Part shown: one piece after another, positions 33,099-40,595 of the stretch
Position numbering within the stretch: position 1 is the stretch's first letter
Layout of the letters: every line of letters begins with the position of its first letter
The notes under the pieces: generated by a model
Databases searched by the model: none
What the model was told of the DNA's origin: nothing
The model's input: the letters and a program-made list of their open reading frames with translations, nothing else
Origin: Arthrobacter globiformis
GTDB taxonomy: Bacteria; Actinomycetota; Actinomycetes; Actinomycetales; Micrococcaceae
Assembly: GCF_030817195.1 (NCBI RefSeq)
Contig: NZ_JAUSYZ010000001.1
Location: 4,774,001-4,838,000 of the forward strand
Direction: 5' to 3'
DNA: 64,000 bases
Position numbers and translations under genes: made by a program

Positions 33099-34634
33099 AT
33101 GACCTCCCCCTCCGCTCCCCCGCTGTCCGCGGCCATCCCCGGGATCCTGCGACGGCCGGCAGCACCGGCCGCAGGGATCGTGCACCTGGGCCTCGGCAAC
33201 TTCCACCGCGCCCACCAGGCCGTCTACACCGACGCCGCCGTCACCGCCCACGGCGGCGACTGGGGCATCATCGGCGTCGCCAGCCGCTCCTCCGCCATTC
33301 CGGACGCCATGCACGCCCAGGACATGCTGTACACCGTGGTGGAAATATCACCCGAGGGCTCGAAATTCTCCGTTCCCCGGGTCCACGCGGACGCCTTCAC
33401 CGCCGCCGCCAACCCGGACCGGGTGGTCAGGGCCATCGGGGACGCCGGCACCCGCATCGTGTCGCTGACGGTCACCGAAAATGGCTACAACTACACGCCG
33501 GCCACTGGCTCGCTGAACCTGCAGGACCCGGCCATCCAGCACGACCTCGCCCACCCCGGCTCACCCCAGACCCCGATCGGTCAGATCGTCCGCGGCCTGC
33601 AGCACCGGGCCCGGACCCACACAGAACCCGTCACCGTCCTCAGCTGCGACAACCTCGCCGACAACGGCCACCACACACAGCGGCTGGTCCGCGAATTCGC
33701 CTCCCTGCTCCCGCCCGCCGAAGCCGCCGAGGCCCTGGCCTTCATCGACACGCACACCAGCTTCCCCTCCTCCATGGTGGACCGGATCGTGCCGGCCACC
33801 ACCGACCACTACCGCAGCCTGGTCGCATCCCAGCGCGGCTACAGCGACCGGATCCCCGTCCCGGCCGAACCGTTCACCATGTGGATCGTCGAGGACAACT
33901 TCATCGCCGGACGCCCCACCTGGGAAGACGGCGGTGCAGTGTTCTCCGACGAGGTGGCCGGCTACGAGCAGCTGAAGGTCCGCCTGCTCAACGGCACGCA
34001 CTCCCTCATCGCCTACCTCGGAGCCCTCACCGGCGCCGTCACCATCCCCGAATCCGTGTCGCACCCGACCATCGAACTGGCCGCCCGCTCCGTCCTGCGC
34101 AACGAGTACCTGCCCAGCGTCTCGGTGCCACGCGGCGTGGACGTCGACGCCTACGAGGAACAGCTCTTCTCCCGCTGGCGCAACACGGCCCTGGGCCACC
34201 GCACCAGCCAGGTGGGCTCCGACGGGTCCGTCAAACTCCGACAGCGAATCCCGCTGCCGGCGCTGCAGATGCTCGACGACGGCCGGATGCCACAGCTACT
34301 GGCCCTCACCACCGCCGCGTATCTCGCATGCATCGCCCCACTGCCCGGGTTCGATCCCGGACCCCAGGCCCACGCCATGGAGGACCCGGCCCGCGTGCTG
34401 CTGGCCGGACTGGCAGCAGGCTCCCGCTCGGGCCAGGACCTCGCCCGCAGGGTCGTCGGCGACCACCACCTCCTTGGCGAAGAACTGGCCAAGCGCGACG
34501 AGTTCATCCTGCGCACCGGCGAGTTCATCGACATCATCCACTCAGCGGGACCGCTGGCCGCCATCGCCGAAGCCAGCACCGCCGCTTCCCTCACTCCAGC
34601 CCCGTCCCTCCAAACCGTTCGGAGCACGCCATGA
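33099..34634 (+). CDS. uxuB: mannitol dehydrogenase family; D-mannonate oxidoreductase
   Basis: This 511-residue long-chain polyol dehydrogenase has IVHLGLGNFHRAHQAVYTD near the N-terminus (nucleotide site), SLTVTENGYNY, TVLSCDNLADNG and the catalytic segment around KVRLLNGTHSLIAYLG (Lys of the KxxxxNxxH motif). These enzymes interconvert fructuronate/mannonate, tagaturonate/altronate or mannitol/fructose. Next to manD, fructuronate reductase (UxuB) is the best reading, linking D-glucuronate to D-mannonate. It ends in an ATGA overlap with the next dehydrogenase. No uxaC uronate isomerase is seen in the window. Confidence 0.8.
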   Translation: MTSPSAPPLSAAIPGILRRPAAPAAGIVHLGLGNFHRAHQAVYTDAAVTAHGGDWGIIGVASRSSAIPDAMHAQDMLYTVVEISPEGSKFSVPRVHADAFTAAANPDRVVRAIGDAGTRIVSLTVTENGYNYTPATGSLNLQDPAIQHDLAHPGSPQTPIGQIVRGLQHRARTHTEPVTVLSCDNLADNGHHTQRLVREFASLLPPAEAAEALAFIDTHTSFPSSMVDRIVPATTDHYRSLVASQRGYSDRIPVPAEPFTMWIVEDNFIAGRPTWEDGGAVFSDEVAGYEQLKVRLLNGTHSLIAYLGALTGAVTIPESVSHPTIELAARSVLRNEYLPSVSVPRGVDVDAYEEQLFSRWRNTALGHRTSQVGSDGSVKLRQRIPLPALQMLDDGRMPQLLALTTAAYLACIAPLPGFDPGPQAHAMEDPARVLLAGLAAGSRSGQDLARRVVGDHHLLGEELAKRDEFILRTGEFIDIIHSAGPLAAIAEASTAASLTPAPSLQTVRSTP

Positions 34635-35683
34635 CCACCCAAGCCATACCGTCAACCAACACAGCCGGGCTTCCCACCGGCACCCAGGCCGCCGTGCTGC
34701 ACGGCGCCCGCGACCTGCGTATCGAGCACAAGCCGCTGCCCGCTCTCGGCCCGCAAGACCTGCTGGTCGAAATGCGCTCCGGCGGGATCTGCGGCTCGGA
34801 CATGCACTACTTCGCCGACGGCCGCAACGGCACCAACGTGCTGCGCCGGCCCACGGTCCTGGGCCACGAGGGTGCCGGCGTGGTGATCGCCGCCGGACCG
34901 CAGGCCACCGTCGCCGCGGGCACCGCCGTCGCCATTGAACCGGCCCTGCCCTGCCGGGAATGCCCCACGTGCCTCTCCGGACGCTACAACCTCTGCCCGG
35001 CCGGTACCTGCTTCGGTTCCCCGCCCACAGACGGGCTGTTCGCCCGTCACGTGGTGGTGCCCGAGGCCGCCGTCCACCGGCTGCCGGACACCATCCCGGC
35101 GGAAATCGGGGCAGCGATCGAACCGCTCGCCGTCGCCGTCTGGGCCGTGGAACGGGCGCAGGTCCGGAAGGGCCACCGCGTGCTGGTCACCGGCGCCGGG
35201 CCCATCGGCCTGCTGGTCGCCCAGGTCGCGGCAGCCCAGGGCGCCGCCGAGATCGTGGTGACGGACGTGAACGACGACCGCCTCGCCGTCGCAGCGAAGT
35301 TCGGCGCCACCCGCACCGTCAACACCGCAACCGCACCGCTGGACCTGGCGGGCATGGACCGCCTGATCGAATGCTCCGGCAACACGAGGGCCCTCGCCGA
35401 GGGCATCCAGACTTTGGCTCCGGCAACCCGCGCCACCGTCGTCGGCCAGGCCAAACCCACGGTGGACGGCATCCCGCTCGGGTTCCTCCAGCGCTACGAG
35501 ATCGACCTCGTCACCGCGTTCCGCTACGCAAACGCATTCCCGACAGCGATCGACCTCGCCTCCTCCGGCGTCGTGGACCTGCCCTCCATCATCACCAGCA
35601 CGTTCCCGCTCGAAGACGCCGCGGCCGCACTCACCGCCCCGGTGACCGACCCCACCAATCTCAAAGTACTCATCACCTACTGA
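34631..35683 (+). CDS. idnD: L-idonate 5-dehydrogenase-like zinc dehydrogenase
   Basis: This 350-residue medium-chain dehydrogenase has catalytic zinc ligands Cys54 and His79-Glu80, a complete structural zinc lobe (Cys108, Cys111, Cys114, Cys122) and GAGPIGLLVAQVAA. GGICGSDMHYFADGRNG is typical of L-idonate 5-dehydrogenase, which oxidises L-idonate to 5-ketogluconate, but sorbitol-type substrates are possible. It overlaps uxuB by four bases. The reading frame continues 250 codons upstream inside uxuB, which is a shadow. The idnD at 51465-52583 differs in lacking the structural zinc cysteines. Confidence 0.82.
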   Translation: MTTQAIPSTNTAGLPTGTQAAVLHGARDLRIEHKPLPALGPQDLLVEMRSGGICGSDMHYFADGRNGTNVLRRPTVLGHEGAGVVIAAGPQATVAAGTAVAIEPALPCRECPTCLSGRYNLCPAGTCFGSPPTDGLFARHVVVPEAAVHRLPDTIPAEIGAAIEPLAVAVWAVERAQVRKGHRVLVTGAGPIGLLVAQVAAAQGAAEIVVTDVNDDRLAVAAKFGATRTVNTATAPLDLAGMDRLIECSGNTRALAEGIQTLAPATRATVVGQAKPTVDGIPLGFLQRYEIDLVTAFRYANAFPTAIDLASSGVVDLPSIITSTFPLEDAAAALTAPVTDPTNLKVLITY

Positions 35684-35758
35684 CCAAAATGCAGGCCCGT
35701 CAGGGCCGCCGGTTGAGCTAGTCGAAACCACAGGACATCCATTCAAAGGAGTTTGGAA

Positions 35759-37147
35759 ATGACCACAGCAGCGCACCTCCCCCCGGGGGAAGTCGATCAG
35801 AGCAAAGTCCGGAAGGCCGCCGTCGCCGGCCTCATCGGCACCACCCTCGAACTGTATGACTTCGTCATCTACGGCACCGCCTCCGCGCTTGTCTTCAGCA
35901 AACTGTTCTTCCCCAACGTCTCCCCCGCAGCTGCGCTGATCGCCAGCTTCACCACCTTCGCGGTCGGCTTCCTGTTCCGCCCGCTCGGCGGGATCTTCTT
36001 CTCCCACTTCGGCGACCGCCTCGGCCGGAAGTGGATCCTCGTGGTCACGCTGCTCCTGATGGGCGGCGCCACGCTGGCCATCGGCCTGCTGCCCACCTTC
36101 GACCAGATCGGCCTGCTCGCCCCGGTCCTGCTCTGCGTGTGCCGCGCAGCCCAGGGCTTCGGCGCCGGCGCTGAACAGTCCGGCGGCGCCACGCTGCTCA
36201 CCGAATCGGCCGCTCCCGGCACCCGCGGCAAGCTGGCCTCGCTGATCATGGTCGGCGCGGCGGCCGGCACCGCCCTCGGGGCACTGGTGTGGATCGCCGC
36301 CCAGTCCCTGGCACCGAACGACATGCTGACCTGGGGCTGGCGGCTCGTCTTCCTCTCCAGCATCTTCGTCACCATCGCCGCCCTGATCATCCGGCGCAAG
36401 CTCGATGAATCGCCCGTTTTTGAAGAGATCAAGCAGGCCCGCACCGAGCCGCCCGCACCGCTCAAGGAAGTCGCCAAATTTGGCAAGGCCAACGTCCTCC
36501 GCGTCATTCTGATGAACTTCGGCGTCAGCACGCAGTCCTACACCATCCAGGTCTTCATGGCCTCGTACCTGATCACCGTCGTCGGAACGGACCCCAAGTT
36601 CATCCCGCCGGTGCTCCTCATCGGTGCACTCTGCGGCGGTGTCGCCGCCGTGTCCTTCGGAATCCTCTCCGACAAGATCGGCCGCCGGCGCGTCGTCTCC
36701 CTCATCACCGGGGCACTGATCCTCTTCCCGGCACCGGCCTTCATGCTCCTGACCACCGGCTCCCCCGTGGCCATCGTGCTGGTGATCATCGTGGGCTTCA
36801 TGCTGGCCTGCCAGGGTGTGGTGGGTGTGCATATGAGCTACTTCCCCGAGATCTTCGGCAGCCGCTACCGCTACGCCGGCGTCACCCTGGGCCGCGAGTT
36901 CTCCTCCATCATCGGCGGCGGCATCGCACCGATGGTCTGCGCCGGACTGCTGGGCCTCTTCAGCAACTCCTGGATCCCTGTGGCCATCTACATGTCGCTG
37001 ACCATGCTCGTCAGCTTCATCGCCACGCGGCTCTCACCGGAGACCGTCAACCGCGACCTGACCGACCCCGAGGACGCCCGCCCTGCCGGCGTGGTCGCCA
37101 CCCCTACGGTGGCGGCTGAGCTCGCCGCCGCCCGCCCCGTCAAGTAA
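35759..37147 (+). CDS. MFS transporter, MHS family (sugar-acid cluster)
   Basis: This 462-residue 12-TM permease has TTLELYDFVIYGTASAL, SHFGDRLGRKW and RAAQGFGAGAEQSGGATLL. AAAGGAG lies 8 bases before ATG 35759. In this cluster it should import a hexuronate or aldonate, although characterised hexuronate carriers are usually of the ACS family, so an MHS carrier here is notable. At its 3' end GTCAAGTAA is duplicated just after the stop (37137-37163 region), followed by a strong terminator-like stem, so eda/kdgK may be partly separate. Confidence 0.87.
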   Translation: MTTAAHLPPGEVDQSKVRKAAVAGLIGTTLELYDFVIYGTASALVFSKLFFPNVSPAAALIASFTTFAVGFLFRPLGGIFFSHFGDRLGRKWILVVTLLLMGGATLAIGLLPTFDQIGLLAPVLLCVCRAAQGFGAGAEQSGGATLLTESAAPGTRGKLASLIMVGAAAGTALGALVWIAAQSLAPNDMLTWGWRLVFLSSIFVTIAALIIRRKLDESPVFEEIKQARTEPPAPLKEVAKFGKANVLRVILMNFGVSTQSYTIQVFMASYLITVVGTDPKFIPPVLLIGALCGGVAAVSFGILSDKIGRRRVVSLITGALILFPAPAFMLLTTGSPVAIVLVIIVGFMLACQGVVGVHMSYFPEIFGSRYRYAGVTLGREFSSIIGGGIAPMVCAGLLGLFSNSWIPVAIYMSLTMLVSFIATRLSPETVNRDLTDPEDARPAGVVATPTVAAELAAARPVK

Positions 37148-37168
37148 CTCACACCGTCAAGTAACACC

Positions 37169-37206
37169 CAGTGCACGACGGCGGCACGCGCCGCCGTCGT
37201 GCACTG
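37169..37206. terminator. 17-bp stem, GACGACGGCGG-family variant
   Basis: CAGTGCACGACGGCGGC and its exact complement surround a 4-nt ACGC loop between the MFS and eda genes. Both genes are on the same strand, so it may attenuate or process the transcript rather than end it fully. Confidence 0.75.
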
Positions 37207-37246
37207 TCAGTTCCGCCTTACAGCACTTCCACCGCAAAGGAATCCC

Positions 37247-37933
37247 ATGCTCCGCCTCGAAAACCCCGGCACGGCATCCCGGCCGGCACCCTCCGCACTC
37301 CTCCGCGAGACCCGGGCCGTGGCTGTCCTCCGGGCCAGGCACGCCTCGGACTACGCGCCGGTCATCGAGGCGCTGCAGCGCGGCGGCGTGCTCAGCATCG
37401 AACTCACCCTCAGCACGCCCGGCGTCTGGGAGGAGCTTCCCCTCCTCCGCGAGCGGTTCGGTGACTCCCTCGAGATCGGCGTCGGAACGGTCACCAAAGC
37501 AGCGGAAGCCGAGGCGGCCCTCGACCTGGGCGCCGCCTACATCGTCACTCCCGTCACCGATCCGGGCGTCATAGAAGCGTGCGTCCGCCGCGGCGTGCCG
37601 GTCTACCCTGGCGGCCTGACCCCCACGGAACTGCACACCGGCTGGAAACTGGGCGCCACCGCCGTCAAGATCTTCCCCGCCTCCACCGTCGGCGCCGGCT
37701 ACGTTTCACAGCTGCGCGGCCCGTTCCCGGACATCGAGGTGATTCCGTCCGGCGGCGTCAACATCGAGGACGTGCCGGCCTGGATCAGGGCCGGCGCGCT
37801 GGCCGTCAGCCTCGGCGGGCCGCTCCTGGGCGACGCCTTCAAGGGCGGCGACCTGCAGGACCTCACCACCAGGGCACGGCGCGTGCGCGAGCTGATCGAC
37901 CAGACCGCCGCGCAGCTGGCGGCTACCAAGTGA
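37247..37933 (+). CDS. eda: 2-dehydro-3-deoxyphosphogluconate (KDPG) aldolase
   Basis: This 228-residue class I aldolase has the general-base Glu52 (IELTLSTP) and Schiff-base Lys141 (AVKIFPAS), with the GVGTVTKAAEAEAAL and PSGGVN phosphate-loop segments. It splits KDPG into pyruvate and glyceraldehyde-3-phosphate. ATG 37247 is chosen because AAAGGA lies 7 bases before it. It ends in a GTGA overlap with kdgK, so the two last steps of the pathway are coupled. Confidence 0.93.
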   Translation: MLRLENPGTASRPAPSALLRETRAVAVLRARHASDYAPVIEALQRGGVLSIELTLSTPGVWEELPLLRERFGDSLEIGVGTVTKAAEAEAALDLGAAYIVTPVTDPGVIEACVRRGVPVYPGGLTPTELHTGWKLGATAVKIFPASTVGAGYVSQLRGPFPDIEVIPSGGVNIEDVPAWIRAGALAVSLGGPLLGDAFKGGDLQDLTTRARRVRELIDQTAAQLAATK

Positions 37934-38880
37934 GACCGGCACCCTACGTCCTCACGTTCGGCGAGACCATGGCCCTGATGCGCGCCGACCAGGTCGGGCC
38001 GCTCGCGCACGCCTCCACCATGAGCCTGGGCATCGGCGGATCCGAGTCCAACGTTGCCATCGGCCTCCAGCGGCTCGGCGTGCAGGCTGTGTGGTGCGGC
38101 CGGATCGGAGCGGATTCCCTCGGCCAGCTCGTTGAACGCGAAATCCGTGCCGAAGGCGTTGACGTCCGCATCGCCGTCGACCCTTCCGCCCCCACCGGCC
38201 TGATGATCAAGGAACGCCGCACACCCGACGCCCAGCGCGTCAGCTACTACCGCGCCGGAAGCGCCGGCTCCCGGATCGCGGCGGCTGACATTGACGACGA
38301 GCTCATCTCCGGAGCCGGGCTGCTGCACGTCAGCGGCATCACGCCCGCCCTGTCCGCCCAGGCAGCGGCTACGGTTCGGCATGCCATCGGCGTGGCCAGG
38401 AGTGCGGGTGTTCCCGTGTCGTTCGACCTGAACTTCCGCGGCAACCTCTGGTCCGCCGAGGGCGCCGGTAGCGTCTACCGCGACATCATCCCGCTGGCGG
38501 ACATCGTGTTCGCCGGCGAGGACGAGGCAGCGATCGCCGTCGGTCCAGGTGAACCCGAGGAGCTGGCCCGGAGAATCGCCGGCCTGGGGCCGGGCCAGGC
38601 CGTGATCAAGCTTGGCGCCGACGGTGCCCTCGCGCTGGTTGACGGCACGGTGTTCCGGCAGTCCGCTGTTCCCGTTTCTGTGGTGGACACTGTCGGGGCC
38701 GGCGACGCCTTCGTGGCCGGTTACCTGGCCGAACTCATGGAGGGCCGCGGGCCCGAGGAGCGCCTCCGCACCGCCGCTGCCACCGGCGCCTTCGCCTGCT
38801 TGGTCCCCGGCGATTGGGAAGGCTTCCCCCGCCGGCACGAACTCGCGCTGCTGGAAGCAAAGGAGCCGGTCTCCCGCTAG
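37930..38880 (+). CDS. kdgK: 2-keto-3-deoxygluconate kinase (PfkB family)
   Basis: This 316-residue ribokinase-family enzyme has FGETMALMR at the N-terminus, GGSESNVAIGLQRLG, and the C-terminal DTVGAGDAF motif (253-261, catalytic Asp259). YYRAGSAGSRI fits KDG kinases. It phosphorylates the ManD product to KDPG for Eda. The GTG start at 37930 overlaps the eda stop. The frame extends upstream inside eda, which is rejected. It is the last gene before a strong terminator. Confidence 0.9.
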   Translation: MRPAPYVLTFGETMALMRADQVGPLAHASTMSLGIGGSESNVAIGLQRLGVQAVWCGRIGADSLGQLVEREIRAEGVDVRIAVDPSAPTGLMIKERRTPDAQRVSYYRAGSAGSRIAAADIDDELISGAGLLHVSGITPALSAQAAATVRHAIGVARSAGVPVSFDLNFRGNLWSAEGAGSVYRDIIPLADIVFAGEDEAAIAVGPGEPEELARRIAGLGPGQAVIKLGADGALALVDGTVFRQSAVPVSVVDTVGAGDAFVAGYLAELMEGRGPEERLRTAAATGAFACLVPGDWEGFPRRHELALLEAKEPVSR

Positions 38881-38918
38881 GAAGGACGACGGCGGAGACC
38901 TCCGCCGTCGTCCTTCCT
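38879..38918. terminator. bidirectional terminator, GACGACGGCGG family
   Basis: Perfect 18-bp arms with a 4-nt GACC loop begin inside the kdgK stop codon and lie between convergent genes. TCCTTCCTGG follows. Confidence 0.88.
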
Positions 38919-38946
38919 GGGTTAACGTTGCGCCTTCTACTGCCCG

Positions 38947-40041
38947 TTATGACTCAAGATAGCTACGAACGCTGCTGCGCAGAATGTCTGCGTGCTCGTA
39001 GATCTCGTCCAGCGAGTTGATCGGGATACGCGTCTCAGTCTTGCTTTCATCGAACACACCCAGATACTTCTGGACACGGTTGAAGTGCAACCGGGCAATC
39101 GGCTTCCTGTTGTTGTCATCGAGCAGAACCGCAAAGTAGGACTTCGCATCGCGCTGCACGACTCGCGCAGGCTTAACGTCGCCGCACACAATTGCCCGGA
39201 CGATATGGAAACCTTCCAGCTCTTCCAGTGTGGTCTCGATCCCGGTCTCGATCAGGTCGTCCTCCGCCGATTTCTCGCTGGTGACAGTGGCAGCGATCTC
39301 AGGGTCACTTGCCATAGGAAAATTCGGAGCACCCAGTGCCGTCTTCAATCGTTCGTTGACCTGATCATTGAGGAACTGCTTGGTCGCCTTAGTCACCAGG
39401 CCCGTGAACTGTTCCCTGACCTTCTGGGTGTACGGCCCCTCATAGACCTTCGCCGTCAGGAATTTGATCCAGTCATCCTCAGGCTGCTTGAACTCCGATG
39501 CGATGACTCGCTTGATTGCCCCTATGTACTTCAGTTCACCGGCTGCACTGATGATCGAGTCAAGGTCAAAGACGTCCTTGGACAGTTTCATCAACTCGGG
39601 GATGAGGGTCTCGTCAACCTCGTTGAGGTCCAGGACGAGGAACGGCTTCGCGTCCATACGGTTCGGCGCATCCAGGTCAGTGAAGAACTGGTACACCTCG
39701 CCGTTGGTCAGAATGGCGATACGGGCATTCGTCACCGCGAAGTAGCGGAAGAGTTGGGAGGCGTGCTCAATCCTCAGGGGCTCTTTGGATTTCTTGCACT
39801 CGATGAGGATCTGCACCGTGCCACCATGCATGATGGCATAGTCGATCTTTTCTCCCTTTTTCACGCCGACATCAGCCGTAAATTCCGGCACGACTTCCAA
39901 AGGATTGAAAACGTCGTAGCCAAGAATCGTCGAGATGAAGGGCATCACGAAGGCGTTCTTCGTTGCCTCTTCCGTCTCGATCTGTGACCTCTGCTGTCGC
40001 ACTTTTGCTGCCAGCGCGGTCAGTCGTTCAGCAAACTCCAT
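38947..40041 (-). CDS. orphan type I restriction R-subunit N-terminal-like nuclease
   Basis: This 364-residue protein has a PD-(D/E)XK nuclease core like the HsdR N-terminal domain: Asp67 (KIDYAIM) and Glu81-x-Lys83 (LIECKKS), then HASQLFRYFAVTNARIAILTNG (quoted in part). The remaining about 200 residues have no helicase motifs. Full HsdR is about 1000 residues, and no HsdM or HsdS gene is near, so it is either an orphan defence nuclease or a domain that regulates something else. Base composition is visibly lower in GC than that of its neighbours, a sign of transfer. GAGGGG precedes ATG 40041. Confidence 0.8.
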   Translation of the reverse strand: MEFAERLTALAAKVRQQRSQIETEEATKNAFVMPFISTILGYDVFNPLEVVPEFTADVGVKKGEKIDYAIMHGGTVQILIECKKSKEPLRIEHASQLFRYFAVTNARIAILTNGEVYQFFTDLDAPNRMDAKPFLVLDLNEVDETLIPELMKLSKDVFDLDSIISAAGELKYIGAIKRVIASEFKQPEDDWIKFLTAKVYEGPYTQKVREQFTGLVTKATKQFLNDQVNERLKTALGAPNFPMASDPEIAATVTSEKSAEDDLIETGIETTLEELEGFHIVRAIVCGDVKPARVVQRDAKSYFAVLLDDNNRKPIARLHFNRVQKYLGVFDESKTETRIPINSLDEIYEHADILRSSVRSYLES

Positions 40042-40168
40042 TGTCCCCTCCAGATTTACTTCCACATCAGCCGCGAAATACACACCACATATGTGTAAAA
40101 GCTATGTGGTATTGCGACGGGCAGCAAGATATTTCAGTGCACCCGATGAATCCAGGTTTTGCGATCGG

Positions 40169-40427
40169 CTAACTGCCCGAGCCGGATGCCGCTGCGATGA
40201 AAATCAAGAGGAAGACCAGAATCGAGAGAAGTCCCGCAATCGTGTCAATCCAGCCGAGAACCGTTCCCAAGGTTGTGCAAGGCTTCCGCCTTCCGGGCAT
40301 TGGAAATTGCCAGCGGGCCGAACACGATGCCGAGGAAAAAGAATCCGATGACGCCGAAGATGACGGACTTCTCCTTGAATTTGCTGCCGTGGAAGAACGG
40401 GTTATTTGGTGACGTGAGTGGTCGCAT
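40169..40427 (-). pseudogene. frameshifted DUF4190-like small membrane protein
   Basis: Two overlapping frames join into one protein of about 85 residues if a single extra base near 40264-40290 (a CCC run at 40266-40268) is removed. The first part is KSVIFGVIGFFFLGIVFGPLAISNARKAEAL (quoted in part); the second is TVLGWIDTIAGLLSILVFLLIF. The joined protein has two membrane helices in the DUF4190 pattern. The total length of 259 nt is one more than a multiple of three. It is either a true frameshift mutation or a sequence error. The gene lies in the lower-GC patch beside the HsdR-like protein. Confidence 0.6.
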
Positions 40428-40595
40428 CCAGCGTGCATTGGCGACGGTCGATTTCCCGTATTGAAAAATACCTCGTGCGAACTGCTCAAAGAGGCCTTTC
40501 AGCCAATCTTGCGGAAATCCTCCCCATAATCTGTGATGACGTTGAGGTTTGGGTCCAACATCTAGACAAGTCAAAAACTCCAACCCGAGCGAAAC

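Noticed and set aside
34652..36832. 726-codon minus-strand open frame
   Set aside because: Antisense to the idonate dehydrogenase and MFS genes; no recognisable motif.
38947..40041. Complete type I restriction system
   Set aside because: Only an HsdR N-terminal-like domain is present; no helicase motifs, HsdM or HsdS.
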